Part shown: in pieces, positions 38,165 to 48,669 of the stretch
Layout of the letters: the number at the start of each line of letters is the position of its first letter
Position numbering within the stretch: the stretch's first letter is position 1
NCBI RefSeq assembly: GCF_900188435.1
Contig: NZ_FYFA01000001.1
Location: 2,232,001 to 2,296,000 of the forward strand
From: Marinobacter sp. es.048
Lineage (GTDB): Bacteria > Pseudomonadota > Gammaproteobacteria > Pseudomonadales > Oleiphilaceae
Length of the DNA: 64,000 bases
Direction: 5' to 3'
Translations under genes and position numbers: made by a program
Notes under the pieces: model-generated
The model's database searches: none
Told to the model about the DNA's origin: nothing
What the model saw: the letters and a program-made list of their open reading frames with translations, nothing else

Positions 38165-39898
38165 TCAGAGCCCTTTGCGGGGCGAGGCGTTTACCAGGAA
38201 AGGCAGCGCTTTAGCCACCGGAACATCCTGTTTTTCCGCATCTCTTCGACCCTTGTATTCCAGGGTTCCTGCAGCCAGACCTCGCTCTGACACCACGAAC
38301 CGGTGCGGTATGCCGATCAGTTCCATATCAGCAAACTTCACGCCCGGACGCTCTTTGCGGTCATCCAGAAGCACGTCGTAGCCGGCCTGGCGGAGCTGCT
38401 CGTAAAGCTTTTCGCCGGCCTCGGCAACCGTGGGTGACTTGTGGGCGTTAAGAGTGACGATGGCCACCTGGAAAGGCGCAATGGCATCGGGCCAGATGAT
38501 GCCGTTGTCATCGTGGTTCTGTTCAATGGCCGCGGCAACAACCCGGGAAACACCCAGGCCGTAACAGCCCATGTCCATAATCACGGTTTTGCCGTTCTCA
38601 TCGAGAACCGTGGCGTTCATGGCAGTGCTGTACTTGTTGCCAAGTTTGAAGATGTGGCCCACTTCAATGCCGCGCCGGATCTCCAGCGTGCCCTTGCCAT
38701 CGGGGCTGGGATCGCCCTCAACCACGTTGCGCAGGTCTTCCACCCGTTCAAGCGCTGCGTCTCTCTCCCAGTTCACGCCGGTCAGGTGGAAAGCTTCCCG
38801 GTTGGCGCCGCAGACAAAGTCCGCCAGGTGAGCTGCACTGCGGTCAACAATAACCGGTACATTGAGTTTTACCGGTCCGATAGAGCCGGCCTTGCAGCCG
38901 ACGGCCTGTTCGATTTCCTCGTCGGTGGCCATGGTCAGGGGCTCGGCCACGCCGGGCAGGTTTTCGGCCTTGATTTCGTTGAGGGTGTGGTCGCCACGAA
39001 GAACCAGTGCAACCAGGCCGGACTTGCCATTTTCGTCCGCTTCCGCCTTGACCAAAAGGGTCTTGACCGTGCGGGTAGCATCAATGCCCAGAAGCGCTGA
39101 CACGGCCTCAATGGTTTTTTGATCCGGCGTAGCGACTTCCTTCATCTCCTCGGCCGGAGCAGGGCGATTACCGCGCGGGGCTACCGCCTCTGCTTTCTCG
39201 ATATTGGCCGCGTAATCGCTTTCTGTGCTGAACACGATGTCGTCTTCGCCGGAGGACGCGAGTACATGGAATTCGTGGGATGCGCTGCCGCCAATGGCGC
39301 CGGAGTCTGCCTGCACCGCGCGATAATCGAGGCCAAACCGGTCGAAGATGGCGCAGTAGGTGCTGTGCATCAGTTCATAGGTTTCGTTCAGGGATTCTGC
39401 GTTCAGATGAAAGGAGTAGGCATCCTTCATGAGGAATTCCCTAGCCCGCATCACGCCAAACCGGGGGCGACGCTCGTCCCGGAATTTGGTCTGGACCTGG
39501 TAGAAGTTGGCTGGCAACTCCTTGTAGCTGCTGATCTCATTCCGGATCAGGTCGGTAATGACCTCTTCGTGAGTCGGTCCGAAACAGAAATCACGGCCAT
39601 GACGGTCTTTCATTCGCAGCAGTTCGCCGCCGTACTGGGTCCAGCGGCCGGATTCCTCCCAGAGCTCGGCTGGCTGGACCGCCGGCATCAACACTTCCTG
39701 AGCACCACTCTTGTCCATTTCTTCGCGAACGATCCGCTCAACCTTACGCAGGGTACGCAGGCCCATCGGTAACCAGGTGTATAACCCGGCGGCCAGTTTG
39801 CGGATCATGCCGGCACGCAACATCAACTGATGGCTGATGATTTCGGCGTCGGCGGGGGTCTCTTTCTGGGTGGCAATCAGGTAGCGGCTCGCTCGCAT
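38165..39898 (-). CDS. proS: Prolyl-tRNA synthetase (bacterial type)
   Basis: The 577-residue class II synthetase opens with [20 protein letters not shown] and has motif 2 around [26 protein letters not shown]. The ~180-residue editing (INS) insertion is between motifs 2 and 3, as in E. coli. The C-terminal anticodon-binding domain begins around [12 protein letters not shown]. The length equals E. coli ProS within a few residues. Confidence 0.97.
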   Translation of the reverse strand: MRASRYLIATQKETPADAEIISHQLMLRAGMIRKLAAGLYTWLPMGLRTLRKVERIVREEMDKSGAQEVLMPAVQPAELWEESGRWTQYGGELLRMKDRHGRDFCFGPTHEEVITDLIRNEISSYKELPANFYQVQTKFRDERRPRFGVMRAREFLMKDAYSFHLNAESLNETYELMHSTYCAIFDRFGLDYRAVQADSGAIGGSASHEFHVLASSGEDDIVFSTESDYAANIEKAEAVAPRGNRPAPAEEMKEVATPDQKTIEAVSALLGIDATRTVKTLLVKAEADENGKSGLVALVLRGDHTLNEIKAENLPGVAEPLTMATDEEIEQAVGCKAGSIGPVKLNVPVIVDRSAAHLADFVCGANREAFHLTGVNWERDAALERVEDLRNVVEGDPSPDGKGTLEIRRGIEVGHIFKLGNKYSTAMNATVLDENGKTVIMDMGCYGLGVSRVVAAAIEQNHDDNGIIWPDAIAPFQVAIVTLNAHKSPTVAEAGEKLYEQLRQAGYDVLLDDRKERPGVKFADMELIGIPHRFVVSERGLAAGTLEYKGRRDAEKQDVPVAKALPFLVNASPRKGL

Positions 39899-40022
39899 CG
39901 TGTCTTCCGTTTGTAATAAATCTGAAGTGTTAGACTAATGGACAGGCGGCGGTTGGCCCGCCGAAGCCTTTATTTGTCGTAAAGTGGTCATTATTGTACG
40001 GAGCCTGTTGCACAAGGTACAG

Positions 40023-40640
40023 ATGATGACCGACGAATCTATTGATGTAGCCCCGCGGCGCCGGCCGGTTCAGGCACGTAGCCGGGAGCGCGTTAACACC
40101 ATCCTTCGCCATGCCGCCACGATTTTTCATGAGACCGGTGTCGATGCCGCGAGCATGTCATCCATTGCCCGACAGTCGGGCATGTCGCTGGCCTCCCTCT
40201 ACCGTTACTTTCCCAACAAGGCGGCGATCGTCCATGCCATTGCCGAACAGCATGTAGAGAAGATGGAGCAGGCTCTGCGGGAACGGTTACAGGAACTGAA
40301 CCTAAGTGATGCTGTAGACGTTCTCATTGATCAGTTCTACGAGTTCTACCGTAACGAGCCTGCCTATTCCGCGATCTGGAGTGGCGTGGAGGCCATGCCG
40401 GAGCTCAGGGAACTGGATTTGAGAGAGTTGTATACCAACGCCCGCGACCTGGACGAAAAACTCAAAGAGGAATGCCCCCGGGTCTCCGCTGACCGGCGCT
40501 GGACCGCAAGCCTTTTGCTGCCACGGTCCGCCGGCACTGTACTGCGGCTGGCGGTAACCCTGCCTGAAGCCCAGGGTCGGCAACTGGTGGAAGAGCTCAA
40601 ATGCATGGCAAGGGCCTACGTTCGCGAGCTTATCGCCTGA
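40023..40640 (+). CDS. TetR family transcriptional regulator
   Basis: The 205-residue regulator has the HTH ASMSSIARQSGMSLASLYRYFPNK near residues 43-66 and a helical ligand domain. It is divergent from proS. The start is taken at ATG 40023 (a second ATG is at 40026), since the upstream in-frame GTG lies in the promoter region. A loose inverted pair TGTAC/GTACA (39996-40000 and 40016-40020) near the start could be an autoregulatory site. No obvious target operon adjoins it. Its end is 1 nt from the convergent Lrp-type gene. Confidence 0.88.
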   Translation: MMTDESIDVAPRRRPVQARSRERVNTILRHAATIFHETGVDAASMSSIARQSGMSLASLYRYFPNKAAIVHAIAEQHVEKMEQALRERLQELNLSDAVDVLIDQFYEFYRNEPAYSAIWSGVEAMPELRELDLRELYTNARDLDEKLKEECPRVSADRRWTASLLLPRSAGTVLRLAVTLPEAQGRQLVEELKCMARAYVRELIA

Positions 40641-40641
40641 A

Positions 40642-41139
40642 TCAGGAAAGATACCCCAGTGGCAGGGCAGTGCTGTCGATCACTCGCCGAAGTACGAAGC
40701 TGGAGTGCACGCCGCTGACGCCCTGAATGCGGGTAATGCGGTTCAACAGAAAATGATGGTAGTGGTCCATGTCCGGTACCACCACCTTCAACATATAATC
40801 GGCGTCTTGGCCTGTGATCAGATAGCACTCCTGCACCTCAGGGTACTCCGCAACCTGCTCTTCAAACGCCGCGAAACGCTCAGGCGTGTGCCGGTCCATG
40901 CCAATCAGTATTATCGCCGTCAGCGACAGGCCAAGCTTCTTGTGGTCCAGAATAGTGACGGTTCTGACAATAACGCCGGCATCCTCAAGGGCCCGGACAC
41001 GGCGCAGGCAGGGTGACGGTGACAGCCCGACTTTCTCTGCCAGTTCCTGGTTGGTCAGGGAGCCATCCTGCTGGAGCTGTTCGAGGATTCGACGGTCCAT
41101 CTTGTCAATTTTGACGAGGGTTTTCTGGTTTTCAGCCAT
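40642..41139 (-). CDS. Lrp/AsnC family transcriptional regulator
   Basis: The 165-residue Lrp-type regulator has an N-terminal winged HTH (~residues 10-60, DRRILEQLQQDGSLTNQELA and VGLSPSPCLRRVRALEDAGV) and a RAM effector domain with GQDADYMLKVVVPDMD. The amino-acid-sensing surface is expected there. It is divergent from leuA, with a 145-nt gap, and a TATAAT (41177-41182, minus strand) is a candidate -10 for it. Whether it is global Lrp itself is uncertain. The size and position next to leuA fit a branched-chain amino-acid regulator. Confidence 0.9.
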   Translation of the reverse strand: MAENQKTLVKIDKMDRRILEQLQQDGSLTNQELAEKVGLSPSPCLRRVRALEDAGVIVRTVTILDHKKLGLSLTAIILIGMDRHTPERFAAFEEQVAEYPEVQECYLITGQDADYMLKVVVPDMDHYHHFLLNRITRIQGVSGVHSSFVLRRVIDSTALPLGYLS

Positions 41140-41284
41140 AAAATTCTATGAAATCTAGTTATTGGGCAACTTTTGGATTATAAAGTACGCTTTCCAACCA
41201 AAGTTCGCAATCAAATACCAGCTTTATCGCGTTAACCTATCTACATTGAAAATTTCATTTCCGAAACCGCAAGGAATTACACGC

Positions 41285-42979
41285 ATGGCTTTCGATCATC
41301 GCAAATACGTTGCGTTCAAACCTGTTGCCAAAACCGACCGTCGCTGGCCGAACAAGGTCATCGAGAAGGCGCCCACGTGGTGTGCCGTGGACCTTCGGGA
41401 TGGTAACCAGGCGCTGGTGAAGCCCATGTCTGTTGCCCAGAAAACGCGGATGTTCGAATTGCTGGTGAAATTGGGTTTCAAGGAAATCGAGATCGGCTTT
41501 CCGGCAGCCAGCCAGCCGGATTTCGACTTTTGCCGAAAGCTCATTGAGGAGAACCGCATCCCTGAGGATGTGAAGATTCAGGTGCTGACCCAGGCCCGTC
41601 CTGAACTGATCGAACGCACCTACGAAGCCCTGGCCGGAACCCGCAAGGCGATCGTCCACGTGTATAACTCTACCTCTACGGTGCAGCGGGAGCAGGTATT
41701 TGGTCTGGATCGCGATGGCATCAGGGATATTGCCGTCAATGGCGCGCAACTGGTCCGCGACATCGCCGCGCGCCACCCGGAGACCGAGTGGACCTTCCAG
41801 TATTCACCGGAAAGCTTTACCGGTACCGAGCTGGATTTCGCCGCAGAAGTGATTGATGCGGTGAGCGAGGTCTGGCGTCCTGAAGAGGGCCAGGCGATGA
41901 TCGTAAATCTGCCTGCCACCGTTGAGATGGCGACACCCAATGTGTTCGCGGACCAGATTGAATGGATCTGCGACAACATCCAGCGCCGGGAGCACATCAG
42001 CATCAGTGTGCACACCCATAACGACCGTGGCTGCGCCGTGGCCGCCGCCGAACTGGCGGTGATGGCCGGGGCCGACCGGGTTGAGGGCACCCTGATGGGC
42101 AACGGTGAGCGCACCGGCAACATGGACCTGGTAACCATGGCCATGAACCTTTATTCCCAGGGCATTGATCCAACTCTGGATTTGTCTGGCATGGCGGAGA
42201 TCACCGAGGTGGTTGAGGCCTGTACCGAGATTTCCACCCATCCGCGCCATCCCTACGCCGGCGAGCTGGTCTTCACTGCCTTCTCCGGCAGCCATCAGGA
42301 TGCCATTCGCAAGTGTCTGGCACGTCGCAAGGATGGCGAGACCTGGCATGTCGCCTACCTGCCTATTGATCCGTTTGACGTCGGCCGGCGCTACGAGGAA
42401 GTGGTTCGCATCAACAGTCAGTCTGGCAAGGGCGGTGTCGCCTATGTGCTGGAGCGGGATTACAACATCAGCCTGCCACGCTGGTTGCAGATCGAGTTCA
42501 GCAAGGTGGTCCAGAGAGAGGCGGAAACCAACGGCGGTGAGATCGACTCACTGACCATTCATCGCCTGTTCGAGGATCGCTATCTGAAAGTCCACGTCGA
42601 TTGGGCTCTGCGCTCCTACGACCTGCATCGGGACGAAGAAGGCGTTCACGCCGAGGTGTCGGTGGGTCGTGATGCGTCGCCGGTTCGCCTGGATGGTCAT
42701 GGGCTGGGCGCTGTGGAGGCGGTATCGGAAGCGCTGGAGAAGCGTTTTGGTATCTCCATTGCAGTTGAAGCTTACGACGAGTTTGCCTTGGGTGAGGGCA
42801 CCAAGGCCAACGCCCTGGCCTGTATTCGGTTGACCGCAAACGATATGCATTGCAGTGCAGCGGCACTGGCAGAAGACACGACGTCTGCCACCTTGCAGGC
42901 CTTGTTTTCGGCGGTAGCCCAGGCGGTGGGTGTCGAAATGCCTGAGGCAGAAGCGGAGGCTGAAACGGCGGGTGCCTGA
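41285..42979 (+). CDS. leuA: 2-isopropylmalate synthase
   Basis: The 564-residue enzyme commits 2-oxoisovalerate and acetyl-CoA to leucine synthesis. It has an N-terminal HMGL-like TIM barrel with DLRDGNQALVKPMS and HTHNDRGCAVAAAELAV, a linker, and a C-terminal LeuA regulatory domain for leucine feedback (~430-550). Start ATG 41285 is preceded by AAGGAA. The frame is open 41 codons earlier in the intergenic region. I see no leader peptide with a leucine run, so classic attenuation is not evident. It ends at a hairpin at 43002. Confidence 0.95.
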   Translation: MAFDHRKYVAFKPVAKTDRRWPNKVIEKAPTWCAVDLRDGNQALVKPMSVAQKTRMFELLVKLGFKEIEIGFPAASQPDFDFCRKLIEENRIPEDVKIQVLTQARPELIERTYEALAGTRKAIVHVYNSTSTVQREQVFGLDRDGIRDIAVNGAQLVRDIAARHPETEWTFQYSPESFTGTELDFAAEVIDAVSEVWRPEEGQAMIVNLPATVEMATPNVFADQIEWICDNIQRREHISISVHTHNDRGCAVAAAELAVMAGADRVEGTLMGNGERTGNMDLVTMAMNLYSQGIDPTLDLSGMAEITEVVEACTEISTHPRHPYAGELVFTAFSGSHQDAIRKCLARRKDGETWHVAYLPIDPFDVGRRYEEVVRINSQSGKGGVAYVLERDYNISLPRWLQIEFSKVVQREAETNGGEIDSLTIHRLFEDRYLKVHVDWALRSYDLHRDEEGVHAEVSVGRDASPVRLDGHGLGAVEAVSEALEKRFGISIAVEAYDEFALGEGTKANALACIRLTANDMHCSAAALAEDTTSATLQALFSAVAQAVGVEMPEAEAEAETAGA

Positions 42980-43001
42980 AAACCTGCCATCCTGACGACA
43001 C

Positions 43002-43023
43002 AAGCCGGCACGAATGCCGGCTT
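43002..43023 (+). terminator. Intrinsic terminator of leuA
   Basis: AAGCCGGCA-CGAA-TGCCGGCTT is a perfect 9-bp stem with a tetraloop, followed by GTTAGTTTT. It lies 22 nt beyond the leuA stop. The T tract is moderate. The stem is convergent with the csp gene's 3' end. Confidence 0.78.
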
Positions 43024-43070
43024 GTTAGTTTTCCGATGCCCGTGAGGGGCAAAGGACGGAGCGTAGACCC

Positions 43071-43280
43071 TCAAACCGGGGTAACGTTTTCCGCCTGTGG
43101 GCCTTTCGGTCCCTGTGTTACGGTAAACTGTACCTGTTGACCTTCGGTCAGGGTACGGAAACCGCTTGCATTGATTGCGCTGTAGTGAACAAACACGTCG
43201 CTGCCACCGTCCTGAGCGATGAAGCCAAAGCCTTTGGACTCGTTAAACCACTTAACGTGGCCGGTTTTAGTATCGGACAT
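43071..43280 (-). CDS. Major cold shock protein, CspA family
   Basis: The 69-residue single cold shock domain has GFGFI (RNP1) and VFVHYS (RNP2) and the opening [17 protein letters not shown]. It binds RNA and single-stranded DNA as a chaperone or antiterminator. The ~160-nt leader and the sigma70-type promoter upstream are typical of cspA regulation by leader RNA. It has no disordered tail, unlike the CspD-type gene in this window. Confidence 0.96.
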   Translation of the reverse strand: MSDTKTGHVKWFNESKGFGFIAQDGGSDVFVHYSAINASGFRTLTEGQQVQFTVTQGPKGPQAENVTPV

Positions 43281-43440
43281 TGATCTTTCCTGTATTTCTG
43301 TAATTTGCCCTCACGGGACCTTCAAAATTCCACATGGAATCGTTGCTGAGAAATCCAGAGAGTACTGAGGAAGGGGCAACGAAGAGCACTTCGGCAGGAC
43401 GTTGAAACGCATTCACCAAATACCGCTGTATTTTCACAGC
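43281..43440 (-). ncRNA. Long 5' leader of the cspA-type gene
   Basis: If transcription begins about 7 nt after the -10 (near 43440), the leader is close to 160 nt, the length known for cspA leaders that fold as cold-responsive RNA switches. It is not coding. I did not fold it, and the thermosensor role is inferred from gene family and leader length. Confidence 0.6.
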
Positions 43441-43446
43441 AATTTC

Positions 43447-43474
43447 AGTATAGACCGACTTTGAGGGGCGTCAA
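43447..43474 (-). promoter_or_regulatory. Sigma70-type promoter of the cspA-type gene
   Basis: On the minus strand, TTGACG (43474-43469) and TATACT (43452-43447) are separated by 16 bp, a near-consensus vegetative promoter. The predicted start is near 43440. It lies in the 315-bp stretch between the csp gene and prpE. Confidence 0.82.
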
Positions 43475-43541
43475 CGAAATTTTGCACCTTTTATGCGGGT
43501 TTTAATCTGGGCAAAAACAACGGGTTGGGCCTCAGTTGAAC

Positions 43542-43577
43542 AAAAAATGCCCGCCTCCCGTTTGCCGGGGGCGGGCG
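43542..43577 (-). terminator. Intrinsic terminator of prpE
   Basis: On the minus strand the stem GCCCGCC.../...GGCGGGC (arms in 43549-43576) with an inner CCCGG/CGGG pairing is followed by ATTTTTTG. It starts 19 nt past the prpE stop and separates it from the csp promoter. Confidence 0.88.
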
Positions 43578-43595
43578 GGGTTCAGGACGCTTCCG

Positions 43596-45470
43596 TTAGT
43601 GGCGGAATTGCTCGCTGATTTCTTCCAGAATGGCCGGATCATCAATGGTGCTGGGAACCGAGTACTCCTCGCCATCAGCGATCTGACGGATAACCCGCCT
43701 GAGGATCTTGCCGGAACGTGTCTTGGGCAGGCGATCTACCACCAGGGCGCGCCGGAAACAGGCAATGGCACCAATCTTGTCGCGAACCATCTCCACCAGC
43801 TCATCTTCCAGTTCGTCATGGTCGATGGTTGCGCCGTCCTTGATCAGAACCAGTCCGATGGGGATCTGCCCCTTCATATCATCGTGCGCACCCACTACGC
43901 AGCACTCGGCCACGGCCGGATGGGAGGCTACCACTTCCTCCATCTCGCCGGTGGAAAGCCGGTGGCCGGCCACATTGATAACGTCATCGGTACGACCCAT
44001 AACGAACACGTACCCGTCATCGTCAATGAAGCCGCCGTCGCCGGAGCTGTAGAATCCCGATATCGGGTCCAGGTAGGTTTTGCGGAATCGCTCGTCGTCG
44101 CCCCAGACTGTAACCATGCAGCCTGGTGGCAGGGGCAGTTTCACCGCAATCTGGCCCTGCTCGCCTGCAGGCATCTGGCTGCCGTTCATGTCGACCACCT
44201 GAACGTTGTAACCGGGGGAGGGCACGGTCGCCGAACCCGGTTTGGTGGCCATCATTTCGATACCTACCGGATTACAGCAAATGGCCCAGCCGGTTTCGGT
44301 CTGCCACCAGTGGTCGAGAACCGGGAGGCCAGTATGTTCCTTCAGCCATTCATAGGTGGCTGGATCCAGGCGTTCGCCGGCAAGGAACAGGCGTTTCAAT
44401 GAACTGATATCGTAGCGTGACAGCTGATCCGCTTCCGGATCTTCCTTGCGAACGGCGCGGAATGCGGTCGGGGCGGTAAACAGCATATTAACCTTATGGT
44501 CTTGAACCACGCGCCAGAATGCGCCGGCATCCGGAGTTTTCACCGGTTTGCCCTCGTACATGATGGTGGTGCAGCCTGCAAACAGCGGGGCGTAAACAAT
44601 ATAGCTGTGGCCAACCACCCAGCCAACGTCGGAGGCCGCCCAGTAAACATCACCGGGTTTGGCGTCGTAGACCAGCTTCATGCTGTAGTTCAGCGCAACC
44701 GCGTGACCACCGTTATCACGCACTACACCCTTGGGCTTACCGGTAGTGCCGGAGGTGTACAGGATATAGAGCGGGTCTGTTGACTTCACGGGCACCGGAT
44801 CGGTCGGCTCAGCCGTTTTCATCAACTCGTTCCAGTCGTGGTCCCGGCCCGCCTGAAGGTCGGCCTTCACCTGTGGGCGCTGGTACACAATGCAGGTTTC
44901 GGGTTTGTGGCTGGCCTGGTCGATGGCCTTGTTGACCAGAGGCTTGTACTCAATCAGTTTGGTGACTTCGATACCGCAGGAAGCGGTAATCACTGCCTTC
45001 GGTTTCGCGTCATCAATGCGAACCGCAAGTTCATGGGCAGCAAAACCGCCAAAGACCACAGAATGAATAGCGCCAATCCGCGCGCAGCCCAGCATTGCAA
45101 TGACGGCTTCCGGGATCATCGGCATGTAGATGATGACCCGGTCACCCTTGGTGATACCGCGGTCCTTCAGGGCACCGGCGAACCGGGCCACTTCGTCGGT
45201 CAGTTCGTTATAGGTGTAGGAACGCTGGGTATCGGTAACCGGAGAATCGTAGATCAGGGCTTGCTGGTCGCCTCGGCCTGCACGGAGGTTCGCATCCAGG
45301 GCGACATCGCAGGTGTTCAGGGTGCCATCAGGGAACCACTGCCCGTGCCCATTGTCGGTTGGCTGCCAGATGGTTTTCGGCGGTTCGATCCAGTCAATTT
45401 TTTCCGCCTGTTCACGCCAGAATTCGTCCGGTTTGTCTATCGACCGCCGGAACTCTGAGTGGTAGTCCAT
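43596..45470 (-). CDS. prpE: Propionate-CoA ligase (acyl-CoA synthetase)
   Basis: The 624-residue ANL-superfamily enzyme has the ATP-binding YTSGTTGKPKGVVRD, motif YSSGDGGFIDDDGYVFVMGRTDD, and the C-terminal Lys motif PKTRSGKILRRV near residue 590, which acetylation controls in this family. The opening MDYHSEFRRSIDKPDEFW is typical of PrpE rather than Acs. Start 45470 has AGGTGG 5 nt upstream. No prpBCD genes are adjacent, so the methylcitrate cycle context is absent. Acetate activity is possible. Confidence 0.88.
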   Translation of the reverse strand: MDYHSEFRRSIDKPDEFWREQAEKIDWIEPPKTIWQPTDNGHGQWFPDGTLNTCDVALDANLRAGRGDQQALIYDSPVTDTQRSYTYNELTDEVARFAGALKDRGITKGDRVIIYMPMIPEAVIAMLGCARIGAIHSVVFGGFAAHELAVRIDDAKPKAVITASCGIEVTKLIEYKPLVNKAIDQASHKPETCIVYQRPQVKADLQAGRDHDWNELMKTAEPTDPVPVKSTDPLYILYTSGTTGKPKGVVRDNGGHAVALNYSMKLVYDAKPGDVYWAASDVGWVVGHSYIVYAPLFAGCTTIMYEGKPVKTPDAGAFWRVVQDHKVNMLFTAPTAFRAVRKEDPEADQLSRYDISSLKRLFLAGERLDPATYEWLKEHTGLPVLDHWWQTETGWAICCNPVGIEMMATKPGSATVPSPGYNVQVVDMNGSQMPAGEQGQIAVKLPLPPGCMVTVWGDDERFRKTYLDPISGFYSSGDGGFIDDDGYVFVMGRTDDVINVAGHRLSTGEMEEVVASHPAVAECCVVGAHDDMKGQIPIGLVLIKDGATIDHDELEDELVEMVRDKIGAIACFRRALVVDRLPKTRSGKILRRVIRQIADGEEYSVPSTIDDPAILEEISEQFRH

Positions 45471-45559
45471 ACATTCCACCTCATCGTGCCTGTTGTTGTT
45501 TTAATACGTTTCCTGACAACTTTAGGCCGTTTGAAATCATGGACTAGTAGACCATAGGC

Positions 45560-46951
45560 TTAGTCTGGCGGGTTTAGGTCCGCAGATTTGACCGAAGTCA
45601 CCTTTGCCGTCATTTCACCCTTGGCAACACGGGCCGAAATGGTGTCGCCCTGGCCGACGTCAGATGCGTCACGGATGATGTTCCCCTGACTGTCGCGGAC
45701 AATGGCATAGCCTCGGCCCAGCGTCGCCAGAGGGCTGACCACGTTCAGGGTCTGCGCAGCGTGCTCAAGGTTGTCCCGGCGCTGTCTCAGTGTCTGATGG
45801 ATGACAGCAGTCAGTCGCTCGCTCACGCGTCGGAGGCCTTCCTGGCTATCCGAGACCTGGCGGCGGGGTGACTGCATGACCAGTCTCTGGCGCAGGTGAT
45901 CGTTGCGCACGCCAACGGTTATGAGGCGTTGTCGGATGGCCTTCTGGAGGCGCATTTCCAGGTCATCCATGCGCTGTGCTTTCTCGAGAAGCTCCCTCCT
46001 GGGGTCCCGTAACCGTGCGCTCAGATGTCCGAGCTGGGTGCCCAGACGCTTCAGGGCAAGCCCCATCGCGTTAGATAGACGGAATTCCCGCTCACGGAGT
46101 TGTCTGAGCCAGTCAGACTGATCCGGTGAAATCTTCTCGGCCGCCGCCGAGGGTGTCGGCGCCCGAAGATCGGCCACGAAATCTGCAATGGTGACATCCA
46201 CTTCGTGACCAACTGCGCTGACGGTGGGAATCCGGCAGTCAGCAATGGCACGGGCTACCGCTTCTTCATTGAAACACCAGAGATCCTCCAGGGAACCACC
46301 GCCACGGCCGATAATCAGCACATCGGCAGCGCCGTGGTTCTGGGCGGATTCGATGGCTCGCACGATGTCTGCGGTAGCCGCTTTGCCCTGCACGGCAGTG
46401 GGATAGAGCGTTACCGGTATAGCGGGGCATCGCCGGGCGAGAACGGTGAGTATGTCGTGGATCGCGGCGCCGGTGGGTGAGGTGACTACGCCAATGTGTC
46501 TGGGCAGTGACGGCAGCGACTTCTTGCGGGCCTGTTCAAACAGCCCCTCGGCCAACAGCTTACGCTTGAGCTCCTCGAACGCCTGTTGCAAAGCGCCGAG
46601 GCCCGCAGGCTCAATGTGTTCAACGATAATCTGGAAATCACCGCGGTTTTCATAAAGCGTCACTTTGCCACGGATCCGCACCTGATCTCCCTCTTTCGGT
46701 GGTGTGCGAATGCGCTGGTTCATGCCCCGGAACATGGCGCAGCGAACCTGGCATTTGCGGTCTTTCAGGGAAAAGTACCAGTGTCCGGAAGAGGGGCGTG
46801 AAAACCCTGAGAGTTCACCTTCGACCCATACCTGCATAAAGCTGGACTCCAGCAGGTGCCTGGCCTGATGGTTCAGTTCACTGACACTGAGTGCCCGGGG
46901 CCGGGTGTCCTGAAAATGCGGCGTTGCCGGTCCTGATCCGTCGTTATACAT
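45560..46951 (-). CDS. xseA: Exodeoxyribonuclease VII large subunit
   Basis: The 463-residue nuclease subunit has an N-terminal OB-fold DNA-binding region with the family opening LSVSELNHQARHLLESSFM, a catalytic core with GVVTSPTGAAIHDIL and IIGRGGGSLEDLW, and a long coiled-coil C-terminal half. It digests single-stranded DNA in repair. The start at 46951 (MYNDGSGPATPHF) is preferred to an upstream in-frame start that would run into the guaB promoter region. It is divergent from guaB. xseB is not in view. Confidence 0.94.
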   Translation of the reverse strand: MYNDGSGPATPHFQDTRPRALSVSELNHQARHLLESSFMQVWVEGELSGFSRPSSGHWYFSLKDRKCQVRCAMFRGMNQRIRTPPKEGDQVRIRGKVTLYENRGDFQIIVEHIEPAGLGALQQAFEELKRKLLAEGLFEQARKKSLPSLPRHIGVVTSPTGAAIHDILTVLARRCPAIPVTLYPTAVQGKAATADIVRAIESAQNHGAADVLIIGRGGGSLEDLWCFNEEAVARAIADCRIPTVSAVGHEVDVTIADFVADLRAPTPSAAAEKISPDQSDWLRQLREREFRLSNAMGLALKRLGTQLGHLSARLRDPRRELLEKAQRMDDLEMRLQKAIRQRLITVGVRNDHLRQRLVMQSPRRQVSDSQEGLRRVSERLTAVIHQTLRQRRDNLEHAAQTLNVVSPLATLGRGYAIVRDSQGNIIRDASDVGQGDTISARVAKGEMTAKVTSVKSADLNPPD

Positions 46952-47028
46952 ACGCAATAGCCGAAAATAGGGAGGGTAAAAATAGCGAAATTTCAAAAAG
47001 ATGCAATCGAACCTTAAAAACGGGCCGG

Positions 47029-47057
47029 TTTACTGTCTCCGAGAGCCCCATTATAAT
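47029..47057 (+). promoter_or_regulatory. Sigma70-type promoter of guaB
   Basis: TTTACT and TATAAT are separated by exactly 17 bp, and the start is expected near 47064, giving an ~80-nt leader. A perfect TATAAT makes this the clearest promoter in the window. Confidence 0.88.
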
Positions 47058-47068
47058 AGATCGATTAA

Positions 47069-48607
<1,539 letters not shown>

Positions 48608-48622
48608 TCATTGCCCCACCAG

Positions 48623-48645
48623 ACGCGGCCCCCAGAGGGCCGCGT
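48623..48645 (+). terminator. Intergenic hairpin between guaB and guaA
   Basis: ACGCGGCCC-CCAGA-GGGCCGCGT is a perfect 9-bp stem with a T-rich tail (TGTTTATT), 15 nt past the guaB stop. It may attenuate transcription into guaA or stabilise guaB mRNA. Confidence 0.65.
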
Positions 48646-48669
48646 TGTTTATTCAGCTCCGAGGACTCC

